Below are positions 9,023 to 18,036 of a stretch of 64,000 nt of DNA, piece by piece. The stretch is taken from contig NZ_JAMLDX010000003.1 in NCBI RefSeq assembly GCF_024211275.1, positions 62,001 to 126,000 of the forward strand, in the 5' to 3' direction. Source of the stretch: Sphingomonas tagetis (GTDB lineage: Bacteria > Pseudomonadota > Alphaproteobacteria > Sphingomonadales > Sphingomonadaceae). Below the pieces are notes generated by a model. The model searched no databases. It was not told where the DNA came from and saw only the letters and a list, made by a program, of their open reading frames with translations. Position numbers and translations under genes: made by a program. Position 1 is the first letter of the stretch, and the number at the start of each line of letters is the position of its first letter.

Positions 9023-10236
9023 CAATGCTTCTCCTCGATCAGACGCGCGACGCGCGCCGCCGAGCCCGCCGCATAGGTCCAGCCGAGCCCGCCATGCCCG
9101 GTATTGGCGATCACCCCTGGCGCGATCGGGCGCGTGACCGGCAGCGAATCCGGCGTCGTCGGGCGCAGGCCGGTCCAGCTCGACTCGATCTGATCATAGT
9201 GCGCCGCGTCCGGCAGCGCCTCACGCGCGCTCGCGATCAGCGTCGCGAGTCGCGCCGGGTCGACATCCCGGCTGCGGTTGCCGAGCTCGGCCAGCCCCGC
9301 AATGCGCATGCGCTCGCCGAGCCGGCAGAACACCACGCGGTTGGCGACATCGGTGATGCTGACGCCGGGCGCGGACGGGCCGGGCCGGGCGGTAATCGAA
9401 TAGCCTTTCACCGGCTGGATCGGCAGCCGCACGCCGAACGCGCGCGCCAGCTTGGGCGAGTCCACGCCGGCGCACAGGATGATGCGGTCCGCACGCCACA
9501 CCCGGCCGTCGCGGGCGATGGCACGCGGACTGCCCCCTGCCTCGATCCGCACGATCTCGACCCCACAGACGACCTGCTGACCCTGCCCGGCCAGCACGTC
9601 GCGCACTGCCATGCAGAAGAGATGCGGGTCGCCCGTCTCCTCTTCGGGCGTATGCAGCGCGCCGGCGATCCGGCCGCGCACCGCATCAAGCATCGGCTCG
9701 ACCGCGACCGCCTCACCGGCGCTCAGCACGTGCTGAACGATCGGCGCGGCTTGCGCCTTGAGCGCGGCGAGTATTCGCGCCGCGGCGAAGCTCGCCTCGG
9801 TGCGGTAGAGATGGAGCTTGCCAGGCATCGCATGGCCGAAGCGCAGGCCGTGCCGGGCGATCAGCGCGTACAACGCCTCGCGCGATTCAAAGGCTAGCGT
9901 CAGCCCGGCCAGCGTGTTGCGCGTGAAGCCATCCGCATTGGCGTTGCGCAGAAAGGCGAGCCCCCATCGCACGAAGTCGGGGTCGAAATGCGGCGTGAGC
10001 CGGAAGGCCGGATCGAGCGCGAGCAACAGGCGCGGCAGCTGGCGGCGCACCGCCGGACTCGCCAGCGCGTCGGTATAAGCGTAACTCAGCTGCGCGCCGT
10101 TGGCGAAGGAGGTGCCGCGGCCGGGCTCCGGCGCCGAATCCAGCACGGTCACCCGATGCCCGCGGTCGACGAGCGTCAGTGCGGTGGCCATGCCGACCAC
10201 GCCCGCGCCGATCACGATGATGTCGCGCCCGCTCAT
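9022..10236 (-). CDS. dadA: FAD-dependent D-amino acid dehydrogenase, DadA-like
   Basis: The 404-residue flavoprotein of the DAO family has the dinucleotide-binding motif VIGAGVVGMATA (residues 8-19), then GTSFANGAQLSY as in bacterial DadA. It has a second nucleotide-contacting strand DRIILCAGVDS and a C-terminal GLRPTTPDSLPV followed by NTGHGGLGW. DadA oxidatively deaminates D-amino acids and passes electrons to the respiratory chain. It overlaps the response regulator gene by 4 nt and the deacylase gene by 1 nt. The preferred D-amino acid cannot be read. The symbol is by resemblance; a paralogue may exist elsewhere. Confidence 0.82.
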   Translation of the reverse strand: MSGRDIIVIGAGVVGMATALTLVDRGHRVTVLDSAPEPGRGTSFANGAQLSYAYTDALASPAVRRQLPRLLLALDPAFRLTPHFDPDFVRWGLAFLRNANADGFTRNTLAGLTLAFESREALYALIARHGLRFGHAMPGKLHLYRTEASFAAARILAALKAQAAPIVQHVLSAGEAVAVEPMLDAVRGRIAGALHTPEEETGDPHLFCMAVRDVLAGQGQQVVCGVEIVRIEAGGSPRAIARDGRVWRADRIILCAGVDSPKLARAFGVRLPIQPVKGYSITARPGPSAPGVSITDVANRVVFCRLGERMRIAGLAELGNRSRDVDPARLATLIASAREALPDAAHYDQIESSWTGLRPTTPDSLPVTRPIAPGVIANTGHGGLGWTYAAGSAARVARLIEEKH

Positions 10237-11558
10237 TTCCGGCCCCGCTGCACGCGATAGTCCGAGGGCACAATGCCCGCGCGGTTCATCTTGTCGTACA
10301 GCGTCTTGCGCGGCACGCGGAGCAATTCCATCGCGCGGGCAACGCTGCCATTCGCCTGGGTCAGCGCCTCGCGCACCAGCATTTCCTCATAGGCGCGGAT
10401 GCGTTCGGCAAGTCCGAGTTCGGGTGCCTCCCATGCGCCGGTGCCTGCGATGTCGAGCACCGCGCTGAACGCGAAGTTGCGCAATTCGCGCACGTTGCCC
10501 GGCCAGTCATGCTCGATCAGGCGGCGGCGCACGGCGTCGGTGATGCGGAACTCGGCCTGCCCGGTCTGCGCCGCCGCCTCGCGCACAAAGGCCGCGAAGA
10601 GCGGGGCGATATCCTCGCGCCGCTCGCGCAGCGGCGGCAGCGACAGGCGGACGACGTTAAGGCGGAAATAAAGGTCGCGGCGGAACTGGCCCTGCTCGAT
10701 CAGCGCTTCGAGGCCCGGCTTGGCCGATGCAATGACCCGCAGGTCGAGCGGGACCGGGCGCTGCCCGCCGATGGGGAGGACTTCTCTTTCCTCCAGGACT
10801 CGCAAGAAACGCGATTGGACGCTTAGCGGCATCGAGTCGACATCGTCGAGGAACAAGGTGCCGCGGTTCGACTGTTCGATGCGACCGGTGCGGGCGAAAC
10901 GTCCATTGGGAACCGCGTCGGCGGCGTGGCCGAACAATTCGACTTCGGCATAGGCCTCGGGCAGCGCGGCGCAGTTGACGGCGACGAAGGCGCGCGCGCT
11001 GCGCGGCGAACCGCGGTGGAGCATTGCCGCGACTAGCTCCTTGCCGGTGCCCGTCTCGCCCTCGATCAGCACGTCGATCTCGGCGCGCGCGACCTGCGCG
11101 ATCGTCTCGCGCAGGCGGACCATTGCGGGGCTGTCGCCGATCAGCGGGCTCTCGGACCGAGCTTCGATGCGCAGGCGGCGGTTGTCGAGGACGAGCGCGC
11201 GAGCGTTCAGCGCTTTGCCGGCCGACGCGGCGAGATGACCCGCGGCGAAGGGCTTGGCAAGGAAGTCGAACGCGCCGTCCTGCAACGCCTGCACCGCCAT
11301 CGGCACGTCGCCATGGCCGGTGATGAGGATGACCGGGATTTCGGGGTCGATCGCGCGGATGCGGGCGAAGAATTGCAGCCCGTCCATCCCCGGCATGCGG
11401 ATGTCGGTGACGACCGCGCCGGCGAAGCCGGGCGTGATCGCGCTCAGCGCCGCCTGTGCGCCGGCAAAGGGCCGCACCGCGAGCCCGGCCAGTTCGAGCG
11501 TCTGGACATTGGCCTCGCGCAGCGAGTCGTCATCGTCGACGAACAGGATCTCAGCCAT
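10233..11558 (-). CDS. NtrC-family response regulator, DctD-like, lacking the GAFTGA loop
   Basis: The 441-residue protein has a receiver domain (acidic pocket VDDDD at 8-12, phosphoacceptor Asp52 in VTDIRMPG, Lys102 in AKPF). An AAA+ domain follows, with Walker A GETGTGKE at 167-174 and Walker B GTLFLDDV at 233-240. The Fis-type DNA-binding helix-turn-helix is at the C-terminus (NGSVARAMELLRVPRKTLY). After ELFGH (207-211) the segment aligned with GAFTGA reads DAVPNG, so the sigma-54 contact loop is absent. Rhodobacter NtrC and TyrR show the same kind of loss and work with the housekeeping sigma factor. It overlaps the kinase gene by 8 nt, so the two form a pair. Confidence 0.9.
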   Translation of the reverse strand: MAEILFVDDDDSLREANVQTLELAGLAVRPFAGAQAALSAITPGFAGAVVTDIRMPGMDGLQFFARIRAIDPEIPVILITGHGDVPMAVQALQDGAFDFLAKPFAAGHLAASAGKALNARALVLDNRRLRIEARSESPLIGDSPAMVRLRETIAQVARAEIDVLIEGETGTGKELVAAMLHRGSPRSARAFVAVNCAALPEAYAEVELFGHAADAVPNGRFARTGRIEQSNRGTLFLDDVDSMPLSVQSRFLRVLEEREVLPIGGQRPVPLDLRVIASAKPGLEALIEQGQFRRDLYFRLNVVRLSLPPLRERREDIAPLFAAFVREAAAQTGQAEFRITDAVRRRLIEHDWPGNVRELRNFAFSAVLDIAGTGAWEAPELGLAERIRAYEEMLVREALTQANGSVARAMELLRVPRKTLYDKMNRAGIVPSDYRVQRGRK

Positions 11559-13341
11559 TGGCAGCGTCCCTGAGCGCGATGCGGAACGCCGCGCCGCCGA
11601 GCGGGGAGGGGATCAGGCTCAGCTCGCCGCCGAAGTCGCGCGCGATGTTGCGTGCGATGGCGAGGCCGAGACCGAGGCCCTCCTCGCGCCCGGTGACGAA
11701 CGGCATGAATAGCTGGTCGGCCAGCGCGGCATCGACGCCGGGGCCATTGTCGGCGACATCGATGACAATGCAGTCCTGCTCGCGTGCCGCGGCAATGCGG
11801 ATCGTCGCGGCGTCGCGCCCGCCCAGCGCATCGAGCGCGTTCTGGACGAGGTTGATGAGGATCTGTTCGAGCCGCACGCGGTCGGCGGTGACCTGCAACC
11901 CGGTTTCGCCGCGACGCTCCAGCGTCACGCCCAGCGCGCGGACCCGGTCGCCGATCAGCAGCAAGGTGGAGTCGATCACGCCATCGACCGATACCGCGCC
12001 GATCTCCGGCGTGCGGCGGCGCGCGAAATCGCGCAGCTCGGACGTGATCGTGCCGATGCGTTGCGTCAGCTCGACGATCCGCCCGAGATTGCCCTCCGCC
12101 TTCGCGCCGTCGCCGCGCATCAGGAACGCCTGCGCATTTTCGGCGAAGCTGCGGATCGCCGCGACCGGCTGGTTGATCTCGTGCGCCACGCCGGCGGTGA
12201 TCTGGCCGAGCGAGCCGAGCCGTGCGGCCTGAGCGAGCTCCTCGCGCGCTTCGCGGTAACGGCGGTCGGCGCGCGCGCGTTCTGCGCTCTCGGCGAGCAG
12301 CTGGGCATTGCTCTCGCGCAGTTCGGCAGTGCGCTCGGCGACCTGGCCTTCGAGTGCGCGCTGCGCGGCGACCTGAAGCATGTGCCGCTCGCGGGCGCGC
12401 CACATCAGTAGTAGCACGCCCGCGATCAGGACGAGCGCGGCGAGCGTGACCAGCCGGGCATTGGCGTTGGCGCTGTTCACCGCGGGCGCGAGTGGCGCGA
12501 TGGCGAGCAGCCGCGCGCCGTCCAGCGGGAGCGCCACGCTGGCCAGCCGCCCGCCGCGCGACGCGCCCGGCCAGGCAGCGGCGTTGCCGTCGAGCGTCAG
12601 CGGCAAGGGTGTGAGCGGCAGCGCGCCATATTGCCGTGTCGCGCGGATCGCCTCGCGCGCCTGCGGTCCCAGCGCGCCGAGCGTGCGGAACCGCCAGTCG
12701 GGACGGCTGGTGATGATGACCACGCCATGCGCGTCGGTGACGAGCGTCGTGCCCTGCTGCCGCGCCCAGGCGCGTTGCAGCGGCTCGAATTCGATCTTGA
12801 CCACGATCACGCCGAGCGGCCGTGCCGCCGGGCCGATCCGCCGCGCGAGATAGAGTCCGGGCCGCCCGCTGACCGTGCCGAGCGCGAACAACTCCGCGCC
12901 GCCATCGCGCAACGCGTTGCGGAAATAGGGGCGGAAGCCGTAATTCTGGCCGACGAAGCTGGTCGTCAGCCGATAATTGCTCGCCGCCACGGTCCGCCCG
13001 TCCGGGGCGATGACATAGATGACGGCGGCATCGGTGCGCCTGGCCAGCAACTCCAGCCGGGCATTGACGCGCTCGACCGCCGCGTCGCCCGGCGTTTCGA
13101 GAATGGTGCGGACTTCGGGATATTCGGCCAGCACCAGCGGGAGCAGCCGGAACTTCTGCAATTCGCTCGACAGCAATCCGGCATTGTCGCGCGCAAGCTG
13201 CGCGGCGACGGCGTCGGTCGCCACCACCGCTTGCGCGCCGGCCCAGCGAAACGCGCCGAACGCGATGGCCGCGAGCAATGACAGGCTGGCGACAGCAAGG
13301 ATGATTATACGCAGAGCTGGGCGAGTCGGTGCGCTGAGCAT
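11551..13341 (-). CDS. Sensor histidine kinase, DctB-like
   Basis: The 596-residue kinase has TM1 at about residues 11-33, a periplasmic sensory region of about 260 residues and TM2 at about 297-314. The periplasmic part is of the DctB double-Cache type, with the IYVIAPDGRTVAASNY and GQNYGFRPYF motifs. A coiled linker follows, then a DHp helix with phosphorylated His387 in AHEINQPVAAIRSF. The ATP-binding part has ADRVRLEQILINLVQNALDA, then DNGPGV and GLGLAIARNIA. Such sensors bind C4-dicarboxylates or related small acids. It is the first gene of the minus-strand operon and faces the divergent dctA-type gene, the obvious candidate target. Confidence 0.9.
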   Translation of the reverse strand: MLSAPTRPALRIIILAVASLSLLAAIAFGAFRWAGAQAVVATDAVAAQLARDNAGLLSSELQKFRLLPLVLAEYPEVRTILETPGDAAVERVNARLELLARRTDAAVIYVIAPDGRTVAASNYRLTTSFVGQNYGFRPYFRNALRDGGAELFALGTVSGRPGLYLARRIGPAARPLGVIVVKIEFEPLQRAWARQQGTTLVTDAHGVVIITSRPDWRFRTLGALGPQAREAIRATRQYGALPLTPLPLTLDGNAAAWPGASRGGRLASVALPLDGARLLAIAPLAPAVNSANANARLVTLAALVLIAGVLLLMWRARERHMLQVAAQRALEGQVAERTAELRESNAQLLAESAERARADRRYREAREELAQAARLGSLGQITAGVAHEINQPVAAIRSFAENAQAFLMRGDGAKAEGNLGRIVELTQRIGTITSELRDFARRRTPEIGAVSVDGVIDSTLLLIGDRVRALGVTLERRGETGLQVTADRVRLEQILINLVQNALDALGGRDAATIRIAAAREQDCIVIDVADNGPGVDAALADQLFMPFVTGREEGLGLGLAIARNIARDFGGELSLIPSPLGGAAFRIALRDAANG

Positions 13342-13343
13342 TC

Positions 13344-13359
13344 GTGTGGAATATCACAC
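13344..13359. promoter_or_regulatory. Palindrome GTGTG-N6-CACAC, candidate response-regulator operator
   Basis: The sequence GTGTGGAATATCACAC begins 3 bp upstream of the kinase start codon, in the divergent intergenic region. A further half site (GTGTGG) lies about 30 bp away near 13376. From memory, rhizobial DctD sites have similar GTGCGG-type dyads; this is a resemblance, not a match I could test. Autoregulation of the two-component operon or control of the divergent symporter gene would fit. Confidence 0.4.
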
Positions 13360-13523
13360 ATTCTGCCGATTTGCTGTGTGGTTTTTCGCTCATGATCGCG
13401 GCTTGAGAAGCGCCGAGCGATGATCATTATCATCTTATATCAATAGCTTGATCGTCATTCCGACGCCAATTGGATTTCACGCCGGGGTCCGGCGATATTC
13501 CCTCCGCCGCCGCACGCGGCCAA

Positions 13524-13537
13524 GAGTAGCGCTGGTC
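13524..13537. promoter_or_regulatory. Weak AGCGCT-centred LacI-type half-palindrome upstream of the DctA-type gene
   Basis: The 14-bp window has the AGCGCT core, and its right half GCTGGTC resembles that of the palindrome between uxaC and uxaA (GCTGGCA). The downstream bases CAACAGCGT are also shared by both sites. The left half is poor. It sits between any promoter and the ribosome binding site of the symporter gene. Confidence 0.25.
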
Positions 13538-13560
13538 AACAGCGTGAAGAGGGGATCCGA

Positions 13561-14898
13561 ATGGCTGTCGCGTTGAACTATGCTGCCGAACCGGAGCCGC
13601 GCCGCACGGCGTGGTACGGGCAGCTCTATGTCCAGGTGCTGATCGCGATCGCGCTGGGCGTCACCATCGGCTATTTCTGGCCGGGCACCGGCGAGGCGTT
13701 GAAGCCGCTCGGCGACGCCTTCATCAAACTGGTCAAGATGATCATCGCGCCGGTGATCTTCCTCACCCTCGTCACCGGCATCGCCGGGATGAGCGAGCTG
13801 CGCTCGGTCGGCCGCGTCGCGGGCAAGGCCTTCGCCTATTTCCTGTTCTTCTCGACCCTCGCGCTGATCGTCGGGCTCATCGTCGCCAATGTGATTCAGC
13901 CGGGCGCTGGGATGAATATCGATCCCGCCAGTCTCGATACCGGCGCGGTCGAAACCTATGTCGCCAAGGCGCATGACAGCGGCATCGTCGAATTCCTCAT
14001 GGCGATCATCCCGACCACGCTGGTTTCGGCGCTGGCCGGGGACGCACTGCTGCCGGTGCTGCTGGTCGCGATCCTGTTCGGCATCGCGCTGTCGATGGTC
14101 GGCGAGCCGGCCGCGCCGGTGCGCGACATGCTCGAGCGCGTCGGCCTGGTCGTGTTCAAGTTGGTCGGCATCCTGATGCGCGCGGCCCCGGTTGGCGCGT
14201 TCGGCGCGATGGCCTTCACCATCGGCAAATATGGCATCGACTCGCTCGCCAATCTCGCCGGCCTCGTCGCGACCTTCTATCTGACCTCGCTGATCTTCGT
14301 GCTGCTGGTGCTCGGCACCATGGCAAGGCTCACCGGCTTCTCGATTCTCAAGCTCATCCGCTACCTCAAGGCCGAGCTGCTGCTGGTGCTCGGCACCTCG
14401 TCGTCGGAAAGCGCGCTGCCCAGCCTGATGGAAAAGATGGAGCGCGCCGGCTGCCAGAAGTCGGTGGTCGGGCTGGTGGTGCCGACCGGCTATTCGTTCA
14501 ACCTAGACGGCACCAACATCTACATGACGCTGGCGGCCTTGTTCATCGCGCAGGCGTGCAATGTCGACCTGTCGCTCGGCGACCAGATCGCGTTGCTGGC
14601 GATCGCGATGATCTCGTCCAAGGGCGCGGCGGGCGTGACCGGGGCGGGCTTCATCACGCTCGCCGCGACGCTCTCGATCGTGCCGTCAGTGCCGGTCGCG
14701 GGCATGGCGCTGATCCTCGGCATCGACCGCTTCATGAGCGAGTGCCGCAGCCTCACCAACTTCATCGGCAACGCCGTCGCGACGGTCGTCGTCGCGCGCT
14801 GGGACAATGCGCTCGACCGCGATGCGCTGAACCGCGCGCTCAACGGCGAGCCACCCGCAGGGCCGGCGCGGCCGGCCGAGGAAACCGATCCGGACTGA
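13561..14898 (+). CDS. dctA: C4-dicarboxylate/organic acid:cation symporter, DctA-like
   Basis: The 445-residue inner-membrane symporter of the SLC1/DAACS family is much closer to DctA than its neighbour at 6138. Visible motifs include [34 protein letters not shown], the serine-rich loop [10 protein letters not shown] (about residue 280) and [17 protein letters not shown]. The C-terminal half has [16 protein letters not shown] and [14 protein letters not shown]. DctA proteins import succinate, fumarate and malate. GAAGAGGGG precedes ATG 13561. It is divergent from the DctB/DctD-like pair and only 67 bp ahead of a TonB receptor gene. A hexuronate or other sugar-acid substrate is possible given the locus, but is inference. 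Confidence 0.88.
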   Translation: MAVALNYAAEPEPRRTAWYGQLYVQVLIAIALGVTIGYFWPGTGEALKPLGDAFIKLVKMIIAPVIFLTLVTGIAGMSELRSVGRVAGKAFAYFLFFSTLALIVGLIVANVIQPGAGMNIDPASLDTGAVETYVAKAHDSGIVEFLMAIIPTTLVSALAGDALLPVLLVAILFGIALSMVGEPAAPVRDMLERVGLVVFKLVGILMRAAPVGAFGAMAFTIGKYGIDSLANLAGLVATFYLTSLIFVLLVLGTMARLTGFSILKLIRYLKAELLLVLGTSSSESALPSLMEKMERAGCQKSVVGLVVPTGYSFNLDGTNIYMTLAALFIAQACNVDLSLGDQIALLAIAMISSKGAAGVTGAGFITLAATLSIVPSVPVAGMALILGIDRFMSECRSLTNFIGNAVATVVVARWDNALDRDALNRALNGEPPAGPARPAEETDPD

Positions 14899-14912
14899 CA
14901 CGGACCCAAGAC

Positions 14913-14941
14913 AGAGGACCGGGCGCAATGATCCGGCCTCT
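14913..14941 (+). terminator. Intercistronic hairpin between dctA and the TonB receptor gene
   Basis: AGAGG-A-CCGG pairs with CCGG-CCTCT across a 10-nt loop, with one bulged A. No U tract follows, so it may be a partial terminator or an mRNA processing/stability hairpin rather than a full stop. Confidence 0.4.
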
Positions 14942-14965
14942 CAACCCAACAGGGGAGAAAATGAA

Positions 14966-17900
14966 ATGACCGACACCCGCAAGCGCCAGCTGCTCCGTAC
15001 CGGCACCGCGTTGTTCGCGCTGGCGATGGCGAGCCCCGCCTTCGCGCAGGATGGCGGCATGCCGCAGGGCGAGGACGGCGCCGCGCCCGCCGAGGAGATC
15101 GTCGTGGTCGGCAGCCAGATCAAGGGCACCGACATCACCGCGCTCCCCGTATCGGTGGTCGACCGCAACCAGATCGACGCCACCGGCGCACTGTCGGGCG
15201 ACGATCTGATTCGCTCGATCCCGCAGGCGGGCGACGTCACCTTCAACGAAGCCAACAACCCGCAGACCAGCAATGCGGCGCGCGGCGACGTCAATTCGAT
15301 CAACCTGCGCAACCTCGGCGTCGGCAATACGCTGACGCTGCTCAACGGCCGTCGGCTGGTCAATCACCCGACCAGCCAGGCAGGCGACGGCAATGTGCCG
15401 GTGCTGGGATACAATTCCAACGCGCTGCCGGTCGCGGGACTCGAGCGGCTCGAGATCCTGCGCGACGGCGCGTCGGCGATCTATGGCTCGGACGCGGTCG
15501 CCGGCGTGGTCAACACGGTGACGCGCGCCGACTATGACGGCGCCGAGTTGAACCTGCGCTATGGCTATGCCGAGGGGACCAGCCGCAAGGAGTTCGAGGG
15601 CACGGCGCTGGTCGGCAAGACGTTCAATGAGGGCCGCGGCAATTTCTCGCTGTTCGCCAACTATGTCCGCCGCACCGCGCAATATGCCGAGGATCAGCCG
15701 TACACGGCGACCGACAATCTGCTGTCGCTGTTCGCGGGCGATGCCGCCTTCGCCAGCAGCTTGGTCCCCGACGGCCGCGCGACGCAGAGCCCCTGGGCCA
15801 ACCTCGCTGTTGTGAACGGCCCCGGCACGATCCGCCGCAACCCCGGCAATGTCGCGCTGACCACCGCGGCCGGCGCGTTCCACACCCAGTCCAGCGCCAA
15901 CCCCGGCTGCGCGTTCACCGTCAACACCAATGTCTGCTACGGCACCGGCACGCGCGCGACTGCGACGACGCTGCGCAACGAGCGGTTCGACACCAAGCCG
16001 GGCACGACCGTCACGCCCTCGTTCAACCGCTATAATTTCATGTTCACCGGCAAATATGAGGTCAGCGATTCGGTCGAGCTGTACACGGAGCTCGGCTATT
16101 ATCTCGCCGAGACGCGCCGGATTCAGCCGCCGACGATCAACCTCAACGCGATCGTGATCCCGGCGAGCAATTACTGGAACCCGTTCGGGCCGGTGACCTT
16201 CGCCAACGGCCAGGCCAACCCCAACCGCATCGCGGGGCTGACCAACGTGCCAGCCGCCGGGCTGCCGGTGCGACTGACGACCTACCGCTTCGTCGATGCC
16301 GGCAACCAGATCGTCAATGTCGAGAACTGGCAGTCGCGCTTCCTGTTCGGTGCGCGCGGCGAGTTTGGCGGTTTCGATTACGACACGGCGGTGTTGTATT
16401 CGGAGGCGCAGGCGCGCGACAGCTCGAACGCGATCGACATGACGCTGCTTCAGCGCAACCTCGCGCTCTCGACGCCGGACGCCTACAACCCGTTCAGCGG
16501 CGGCTGTTCGGCAACGCCGTCGCTCGGCGACTGTTCGCCGGCGAGCCAGGCGACGATCGACTCGTTCCAGGTCAATCTGGTGCGCAAGTCGAAGACCTCG
16601 CTGCTGCTCGGCGATTTCAAGCTCTCCAACAACCGGCTGTTCGAGCTGCCCGGCGGCAATCTCGGTATCGCCTTCGGGGTCGAGGCTCGGCGCGAGACTC
16701 AGGAGGATATCCGCGATCCGCGCCTCAACGGCACGATCACCTTCACCGACAGCGTCACCGGCGAGACCAATTTGTCGAACATCGCCGCGGTCAGCCCGAC
16801 GCCGTCGGTGCGTGGCAGCCGCACGGTGCTGTCGGCGTTCGCCGAGCTCGCGGTACCGGTGATCTCGCCGGAGATGGATATTCCGCTGATCCACCGGCTC
16901 GACCTGCAGCTGGCCGGGCGGTTCGAGGAATATTCGGACTTCGGATCGGTGGCCAAGCCCAAGATCGCGGGCGCTTGGGATATCGTCGATGGCGTTCGGG
17001 TGCGCGGGTCGTGGAGCCAGGGCTTCCGCGCGCCGAACCTCGAACAGACCAAGACGGTGGCCTATTCGCGACTCAATTCGAACACCGACTATTATCGCTG
17101 CGAGGCGGACCTGAGAGCCGGGCGGATCGCGACCTATGGCGGCTGCCAGCGCGGGATCAGCTATGCCATCTTCATCAGCGGCAATCCGGACCTCAAGCCC
17201 GAGGAAAGCACCAACTGGACGGTGGGCACGGTGATCGAGCCCAAGTTCATCCCGGCCGAATATGGCAAGCTCACGCTGACCGCGGACTTCTGGTCGATCC
17301 AGCAGACCGGGATCGTCGGCCAGTTCGGCGCGCAGAACGCGCTGGTGCTCGACTATCTGCTGCGGCTGAGCGGGTCGAGCAACCCGAATGTGGTGCGCGC
17401 CGCGCCGACCGTGGACGACACGCCGGTGTTCGCCGGGACTGGCCTTGCGCCAGCGGGTGCGGTGACGCGGATCAACGACCAGTTCGTCAATTTGCTGCCG
17501 CAGACGGTGCAGGGCATCGACCTGGCGCTGATCTACAATGTCCGCACCGATATCGGCCGGTTCGAGTTCGCGCTCAACGGCGCGCGGCTGACCAAATTCT
17601 CGCGCGAGACGCCGCCGGCGGTGCAGGCGCTGTTCGACGCGCGTGCGGCCGGGCGGATCAACGCCGCGACGCCGCTGACCGACGCGAGCGACCTGATCGA
17701 GGACCGCGGCAAGCCCAAATGGCGCGTCACCGGTTCGCTCACCTGGAGCCACAAGGGCTTCCAGATCGGCGCGTTCGGCAATTATGTCGGCAAGGTTGAG
17801 GACACGTCCTTCCTCGATACCAACGGTAACCCGTACATCGTCGAGGGCCGCGCCTTCTTCAACCTCTACGGCCAGTATCGCGTGCGTAGCGGGCCGCTCG

Positions 17901-18034
17901 AGGATACGCGCTTCCGCATCGGCGCGCGCAACATCTTCGACACGCAACCGGGCATCGGTGCCGAGGGTTATCTGGGCTCGCTCTATGTGCCCTATGGCCG
18001 CTACCTCTATTTTTCGATCGGGAAGAAGTTCTGA
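14966..18034 (+). CDS. TonB-dependent receptor (outer-membrane substrate importer)
   Basis: The 1022-residue receptor has a signal peptide ending SPAFAQ and a TonB-box-like EEIVVVGSQI near residue 45. The plug domain includes NLRNLGVGNTLTLLNGRRLV and GASAIYGSDAVAGVVN. A long 22-strand barrel ends in an aromatic residue (YFSIGKKF). The size and the style with LRNLG are typical of the large carbohydrate or peptide receptors of sphingomonads and Caulobacter rather than of siderophore receptors. A ribosome binding site (GGGGAG) is 9 nt ahead. The esterase gene follows after 2 bp. The substrate may be a plant oligosaccharide given the hexuronate genes; this is inference. Confidence 0.92.
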   Translation: MTDTRKRQLLRTGTALFALAMASPAFAQDGGMPQGEDGAAPAEEIVVVGSQIKGTDITALPVSVVDRNQIDATGALSGDDLIRSIPQAGDVTFNEANNPQTSNAARGDVNSINLRNLGVGNTLTLLNGRRLVNHPTSQAGDGNVPVLGYNSNALPVAGLERLEILRDGASAIYGSDAVAGVVNTVTRADYDGAELNLRYGYAEGTSRKEFEGTALVGKTFNEGRGNFSLFANYVRRTAQYAEDQPYTATDNLLSLFAGDAAFASSLVPDGRATQSPWANLAVVNGPGTIRRNPGNVALTTAAGAFHTQSSANPGCAFTVNTNVCYGTGTRATATTLRNERFDTKPGTTVTPSFNRYNFMFTGKYEVSDSVELYTELGYYLAETRRIQPPTINLNAIVIPASNYWNPFGPVTFANGQANPNRIAGLTNVPAAGLPVRLTTYRFVDAGNQIVNVENWQSRFLFGARGEFGGFDYDTAVLYSEAQARDSSNAIDMTLLQRNLALSTPDAYNPFSGGCSATPSLGDCSPASQATIDSFQVNLVRKSKTSLLLGDFKLSNNRLFELPGGNLGIAFGVEARRETQEDIRDPRLNGTITFTDSVTGETNLSNIAAVSPTPSVRGSRTVLSAFAELAVPVISPEMDIPLIHRLDLQLAGRFEEYSDFGSVAKPKIAGAWDIVDGVRVRGSWSQGFRAPNLEQTKTVAYSRLNSNTDYYRCEADLRAGRIATYGGCQRGISYAIFISGNPDLKPEESTNWTVGTVIEPKFIPAEYGKLTLTADFWSIQQTGIVGQFGAQNALVLDYLLRLSGSSNPNVVRAAPTVDDTPVFAGTGLAPAGAVTRINDQFVNLLPQTVQGIDLALIYNVRTDIGRFEFALNGARLTKFSRETPPAVQALFDARAAGRINAATPLTDASDLIEDRGKPKWRVTGSLTWSHKGFQIGAFGNYVGKVEDTSFLDTNGNPYIVEGRAFFNLYGQYRVRSGPLEDTRFRIGARNIFDTQPGIGAEGYLGSLYVPYGRYLYFSIGKKF

Positions 18035-18036
18035 CG

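Noticed and set aside
13339..13393. A short minus-strand ORF starting MSEKPHSKS
   Set aside because: It has no ribosome binding site and runs into the kinase gene out of frame.
13421..13434. A Fur-like ATGAT-CATT-ATCAT dyad
   Set aside because: It is only half of a Fur box and no iron gene lies next to it; too weak to call.
13342..13560. A sigma-54 promoter in the divergent region (GG-N10-GC match near the TCGGCGC sequence)
   Set aside because: Only the invariant GG and GC fit and flanking positions do not. The paired regulator also lacks the sigma-54 loop.
14840..17947. A 1035-codon open frame antisense to the TonB receptor gene
   Set aside because: Its composition is Arg/Ala/Gly/Asp-rich, it has no domain pattern, and it exactly shadows a clear receptor. 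Such frames are common in GC-rich genomes.
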